Part shown: piece after piece, positions 44,234 through 48,970 of the stretch | Layout: every line of letters starts with the position of its first letter | Position numbering within the stretch: the stretch's first letter is position 1 | Assembly: GCA_027575805.1 (NCBI GenBank) | Contig: JANBPU010000119.1 | Location: 1-48,970, forward strand | Source of the DNA: Mycoemilia scoparia | Lineage: Eukaryota; Kickxellomycota; Kickxellomycetes; Kickxellales; Kickxellaceae | Length of the DNA stretch: 48,970 nucleotides | Direction: 5' to 3' | The notes under the pieces: model-generated | What the model saw: only the letters and a program-made list of their open reading frames with translations | Told to the model about the DNA's origin: nothing | Databases searched by the model: none | Program-made: the position numbers and the translations under genes

Positions 44234-46039
44234 TAGCCATACGACTATTATTGTTATTGTTGTTGTTATTCAATATTGATAACAAAAAAAATAAATTACC
44301 AGTAGCCAACAAGGAACTCTGTCACCGAATAATTGTTGAATAAGAACAGGACTAGCATCAGTCACTCTCATATATATATATATATACACGTACACAAAAA
44401 CAAAAACAGTCTAAATATGGTCAAGAAGCACTGTGATTTGACCATATTATTCCGGTTCAAATACTGACAAAAATATTGAGAGAAAGTCGATTTAAATTTT
44501 CCCGCTGTTTACTCACTTTAATTCCCAATCATAAACCTGTCTCTTCAACAATTTACATGTCCACTTCTCTATATACCTCACTCCTTAATAATTGTAGTAA
44601 TAGTAGTAGTGTGAAAACTGTAATACTTTTGATATCAACTTCATGCATGTGCTTTTAACAGAGGTTTCTCTGGAACTCTAGCTTACACCTAGATGCTTCT
44701 ATTGTCCAGGTATGCAAATACCTTATCATTACGCGGGTTTACGTATACAAGCAAAAAAGTCTATACATTTGCATGCACATCTCTATAGATTTCCAGGAGT
44801 ACTTTGTTGAAGTGATAGCAATGTGTATCAGATTAATCTTTAATCGATCACTCTACATTCGGCAAGGTCCTCTCTTCTTCTCTCTTAGGCCAAACATATA
44901 TTTTCTTGATAAATAAAAAGCAACTACTTGCTCGTGACTTGTTTTTTACATTTAGAGTGTATTCTAGAGAAGAGGCATATGTATGTGTATGGCGTAATAC
45001 ATGGTGATATTGTTAAGAGATGCCGGCCAGATGTATGACTATCACCAGAACTACATATAAATATACACCATATTTATAGTGTTGTATATAGGCGTTTGTG
45101 GGAAAGCAAGCAATATGTGTGTAAAAATTGAATAAAATGGTTGCTATTTGAATGCATGGCCTGCTGTTCCCACTATTGTTACTATTCTATGATAGAAATT
45201 CTACCTCTGAATGAACGGGCCTAACAATGCCAATATCAATGGCTATAGTGATACACAGCATCAATCGCTTATCATTATCTTCATCTGCGTACTTATAATG
45301 TCATTATACATGCATACAGCTGCCCGTTCATTTGTTTGATAAGCCAATTCTGATCCGAAAAGAAAAGGGGGTTTGATTTGAATAAGTGGATTGGTTGGAT
45401 ATTGTTGCTGCTGTTGTAGAAAGTACTGGGTCATACTTTGGAGTCACGATGAACAACACCAGGCTTGAAATTTTTTAACCATTATTGCATATATATATAT
45501 ATATATATGAATGTATGAATGGAACGGAAGTACAAGCAAATATTAATAAATAATCTAAAAGCTTCTACTATTATATACTTGAAGTAATCATTTACTATAT
45601 CAAATATTATTCCATTGATGTGTATGTATATCACTTTATTACACTGAACTGGCATTCAGCAACATCCGATACAGAGATTTACTTTCTTTCTCTGGCTCTC
45701 ACGATTATTGGGGGGAATTGGTTGAGTATGCAAAAGACTAAATAAGTAAAATGTTTATTGTTCTATCATCAGCATCCCTTGATATGTGTATACGCGAATA
45801 TGTAGTTTAAAGCGCCTTATCTTTTTTGTTGTTTAATACCGACAAGTTTGAGGCCTTTAACCGGCACCCGCAGCACCATTAATATGGCATTGTTATGGCT
45901 CTGAGAGCGAGAATAACAATACTAGTTACATATGAATATGGATATAGAATTGCCGATTTGTTCCGTTGCTTTTGTTGCAAGAGAGAGAGAGAGAAAGAGC
46001 AGATATATGTTTTGTTATGTGTGAGTAGTAGTTAGGTGG
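44234..46039. other. Spacer, no gene seen
   Basis: AT-rich sequence with (TA)n and (GA)n runs and short open frames only. Confidence 0.45.
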
Positions 46040-46166
46040 CAATATTCCACTTGGGATCAAGCATATTGTAGGTAGAAATGGGCCCTTATCGGATTTTGGT
46101 CCAATCATCAGCTATTTTATATGCAACTCCTGGGAACCCGCCATTTTTGTCCAAGGCATTGTGAAA
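46040..46166 (+). repeat. Family B dispersed repeat, longest copy
   Basis: Starts with 'GGCAATATTCCACTTGGGATC', then GAAATGGGCCCTTATCGGAT, TTTGGTCCAATCATCAGC, ATATGCAACTCCTGGGAACC, CGCCATTTTTGTCCAAGG and CATTGTGAA. The upstream extension is shared with the inverted copy at 16554-16690. Confidence 0.8.
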
Positions 46167-48970
46167 TACGACTAGATGCTTAGTTATCTTTTTGGCGTAG
46201 AACATTCCATGCTTTCATTTACCGTGATTTTTACGCTAATATTTATTAATGTGTGAATTCTATTTTCTTTTTTGATGCTGTATTGAAAAGTGGGGCATTA
46301 TTTCAATTAATAAACAATTAGTTGGCTTGAGTTGCCATTCCTTTAGGCTATTTAGTCACCCCAAGCCTAGGGCTACTGAGGTGCCCAGTAGTATCAGTCA
46401 AAGCACCAAAACACATTATTCTATTTTCAGTTTACACTTGAAAGGGTGTGAATATAAATAGTATTAAGTGGGTCCATAAATACGCTTTCACACATGTATA
46501 AATACCTATCTGTATGTATCTTGTGCTTGGTGGCATTTGTTCTAACGAAAATCAATTGCCTTTTATAACCTAATAAATAAATCAACTATACACAAGAACA
46601 ATAAGATCGTTGGACTGTATGGATATATAGAGTTTTTTGGGCTTGTGTCTGTGTGTCACAAAGTCCAACTCAACCAACCTCTGGCTACTTAATATCCTCT
46701 TGACACCGGCATTGGCGTTATCGCCATTGGTGGCTGTACATTAGTTCCTTTTTTGCTTTTGTTATTTCTAATCCCTGTGAAATGTTTTCCCTCCCATGAG
46801 TTGCTGAGTGTATATGAGTATATGTGTCACAGATGTGAAAATCAATAGTAGATTTCCCCCAGTGCCTGATATTGGTTCTAGAAGGCTATAAATGAAGATT
46901 GAGGCCATGGCATTATTATTTCTACCGAACCGACCTTGGACTACTTAGCCTACTACTTCTGTCGCTCCTGGCTAATGCCATACATACATACATACATACA
47001 TACATACATACATACATACATACACCTAATATAAAATATACATTTATCAACCTCACTTTGTATCTAAACCACAGCACTATTGAAGACTGAAATGTGTACC
47101 CAATTCATTCATGAAAAGGTGCCAGCCAAAACCAAGCTACAATACACAACAGCAGAAAATAAATTGGCTCTTTCGACATAGACTATTACTGCCGAGAATC
47201 AGATACAAGGATGCTTTGTTGTGATTCCACATATTTTTTCAATCCTTTCTGCTGATTTTTAGACCAATTATAGGTTGAGTCATAAATAGTTGTTGCCAAA
47301 TGCACTCGCAACACCGAACCACGTCAAGCTATACACATATTTCTGTCTAGCCACAACAATAACAAAGATAACAATTATGATTGTCGTCGTTGCTGTTGTG
47401 GCTATGGCTGGTAAAGGAAAGGTTGACACGGACATTTTATAATATCCGTGAATGTGTGTGTACTTACCAGTGGAATGTGAAAGTCCAAACCAGCCTTCTA
47501 TTTGTTATAGGGCGTTTTTGAGATGATGGTGGTGGTGGTGTGACTGATGTATTGTGCCGATTCCAACCAACCACAAGCAAAATCCACATGTGTTTTATAA
47601 TTATGTTGGATTGTTTTCGGCAGTCTGGATATATAATGTATAAATAGGATGCACATCATGACTCTCCTTCATTTCCTTCTAATTTAGACAGTTGTTTTGT
47701 TGTACAGTACTTTGCAGTGCCAATATCAGGTGTTTCAAGACAGAGTTGCATAAGGATAGAAATGATTGGATTGTTTAGAAAAGTCGGGGTAAAGAAGGTG
47801 TGTGATGACCAGCTTGCATGTATATATCCCCTTCTCTCGCACTCTCTTTTTTTACGATAATTTAAGGGTTTGGATGTTCTTTATGGAATTGAATCATATC
47901 GAAAAAGTCATATGAACACTGCCAAAGATTTTTTCACTCTCTGTCTCTTTATTACCGAGCTACTACCCACCTCTTTCTCTCTCTCTCTGTGTGTGGGTGT
48001 GTGTATATATGTATGTATGTAGACGGGTAGGTACATAAATAAAAATGGTACTGAAGGGTGTTTATGATTCACTTTTAAACAATCCAAAGATCATCCCCGT
48101 CAGTCATCAACTAACTAACACATCAAAGATAATACGCTCTCTTATTACCAAGTGCAGGCACTGCTTCCATTATTACCGTCAATGATTCCATATACTAGTA
48201 GCATTGTTAACAAACACAAGACAGGTTGTTTGTATAGTATATTTTCGGGCCCAATATTCTTGATTGATTCCAGTAATAACATTATTTTTGCCAAACCGCC
48301 TTCATCGTCATCACACCAATTGTTGCCGTTAATATTGTTCAAAGATATACATGGTGGTGACATATTATTTATTTTAAATATAAATTTTCATTGGCCAATC
48401 ATTTACTTTGATCCGTATAACCTAAATCCAATATCGCATTCAAACAAATAAATAAAAAATCTAAATTCCAATACAGTAATACACTCAAACACCGATACAT
48501 AGCATGTGTGCGTATAACATACATTTATACCAATAAATTTATCAGGCCATGAAAAGGATAATAGATATTTTATTGGCAATAGAAGCTAATAATGCCAGCA
48601 TCGGAAGCAGTAGATGTAATCTAATACCCAAGATCCATATAATGTGACCGTTAATGAAGATTTTGAGGGTCCACACACACATATATATATATATATTTAC
48701 ACAGTCACCAACTATAAATCTCGGCATGTATTCATGTTAATGCAAAGGCCAAATAAGAATCTCTCTCTTTCTGTCTCTCTGCCCCTTTACAAATGTCCCT
48801 ATTTTATCCATAAAAGTCTATATGGTGCTCTGCCTGCATATGGGCCCGTTGTGCCGTTTTACATACTCACGTACATGCATGCATGCATGCATCTACAATC
48901 ACCTCCCATAAGTTTTGAGAATTTTTTTTTGAATTTCTAAATTTTTTAAAAATCTTCATTTTACATTTTT
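46167..48970. other. Spacer to window end, no confident gene
   Basis: Contains (ACAT)n at 46979-47023 (about eleven units) and several (TA)n and (GCAT)n runs. A minus-strand ATG frame at 47587 reads open for about 41 codons up to a good GTAAGT donor (47462-47467), and another minus frame lies at 48145-48363 (72 codons). Neither has a motif or a phase-consistent partner exon, so no gene is called. Confidence 0.35.
46979..47023. repeat. (ACAT)n microsatellite
   Basis: About eleven uninterrupted ACAT/CATA units. Confidence 0.9.

Overview
The window reads as nuclear DNA of an early-diverging fungus, most likely Mucoromycota. The reasons are AT-rich sequence with long gene-poor spacers, fungal GT-AG introns of about 95-285 bp (two carry a perfect TACTAAC branch site), a WOPR-family regulator, a fungal-type DHH1, and a full cobalamin-dependent methionine synthase, an enzyme largely absent from Dikarya but kept in early-branching fungi. 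The lineage call is an inference; no rRNA or other marker is present.

Layout, left to right. A minus-strand CCCH/DUF1771/Smr protein lies at 756-2477. A 49-residue C2HC zinc-finger protein follows at 4232-4381 (minus). The three-exon methionine synthase occupies 6144-10169 (minus). Divergent from it is a cytosolic isoleucyl-tRNA synthetase at 11777-16364 (plus). A secreted, low-complexity, Cys/Tyr/Lys-repeat protein lies at 18060-19832 (plus), then DHH1 at 21211-22766 (minus). A ten-exon gp78/AMFR-like RING-H2 membrane ubiquitin ligase spans 24306-27153 (plus); I rebuilt it from splice phases. A three-exon, 67-residue protein with 12-nt and 21-nt exons lies at 27988-28471 (minus). An unrecognised Asp/Asn-rich protein is at 33316-34068 (minus). 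A Gti1/Pac2 (WOPR) regulator is at 35372-38014 (minus), followed by about 11 kb in which I find no convincing protein gene.

The most notable element is an in-frame intein inside the isoleucyl-tRNA synthetase. It is 406 residues long (12165-13382) and splits the conserved GWDCHGLP motif between D and C. It has all the expected splicing residues: Cys1, a TPDH block B, and a C-terminal His-Asn followed by Cys. It also has two LAGLIDADG-like motifs, the second with Asn where the catalytic acid should be. IleRS is not among the fungal intein sites I can name (VMA1, PRP8, GLT1, CHS2, ThrRS).

Two families of short dispersed repeats run through the spacers. Family A is a MITE-like element of about 120 bp with terminal inverted repeats of about 30 bp and at least nine copies or fragments; two copies sit inside introns of the gp78-like gene. 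Family B is a diverged repeat of about 100-140 bp with five copies. The genes are monocistronic housekeeping and regulatory functions (translation, one-carbon metabolism, mRNA decay, ER protein quality control, morphogenesis) with no sign of a shared pathway cluster.
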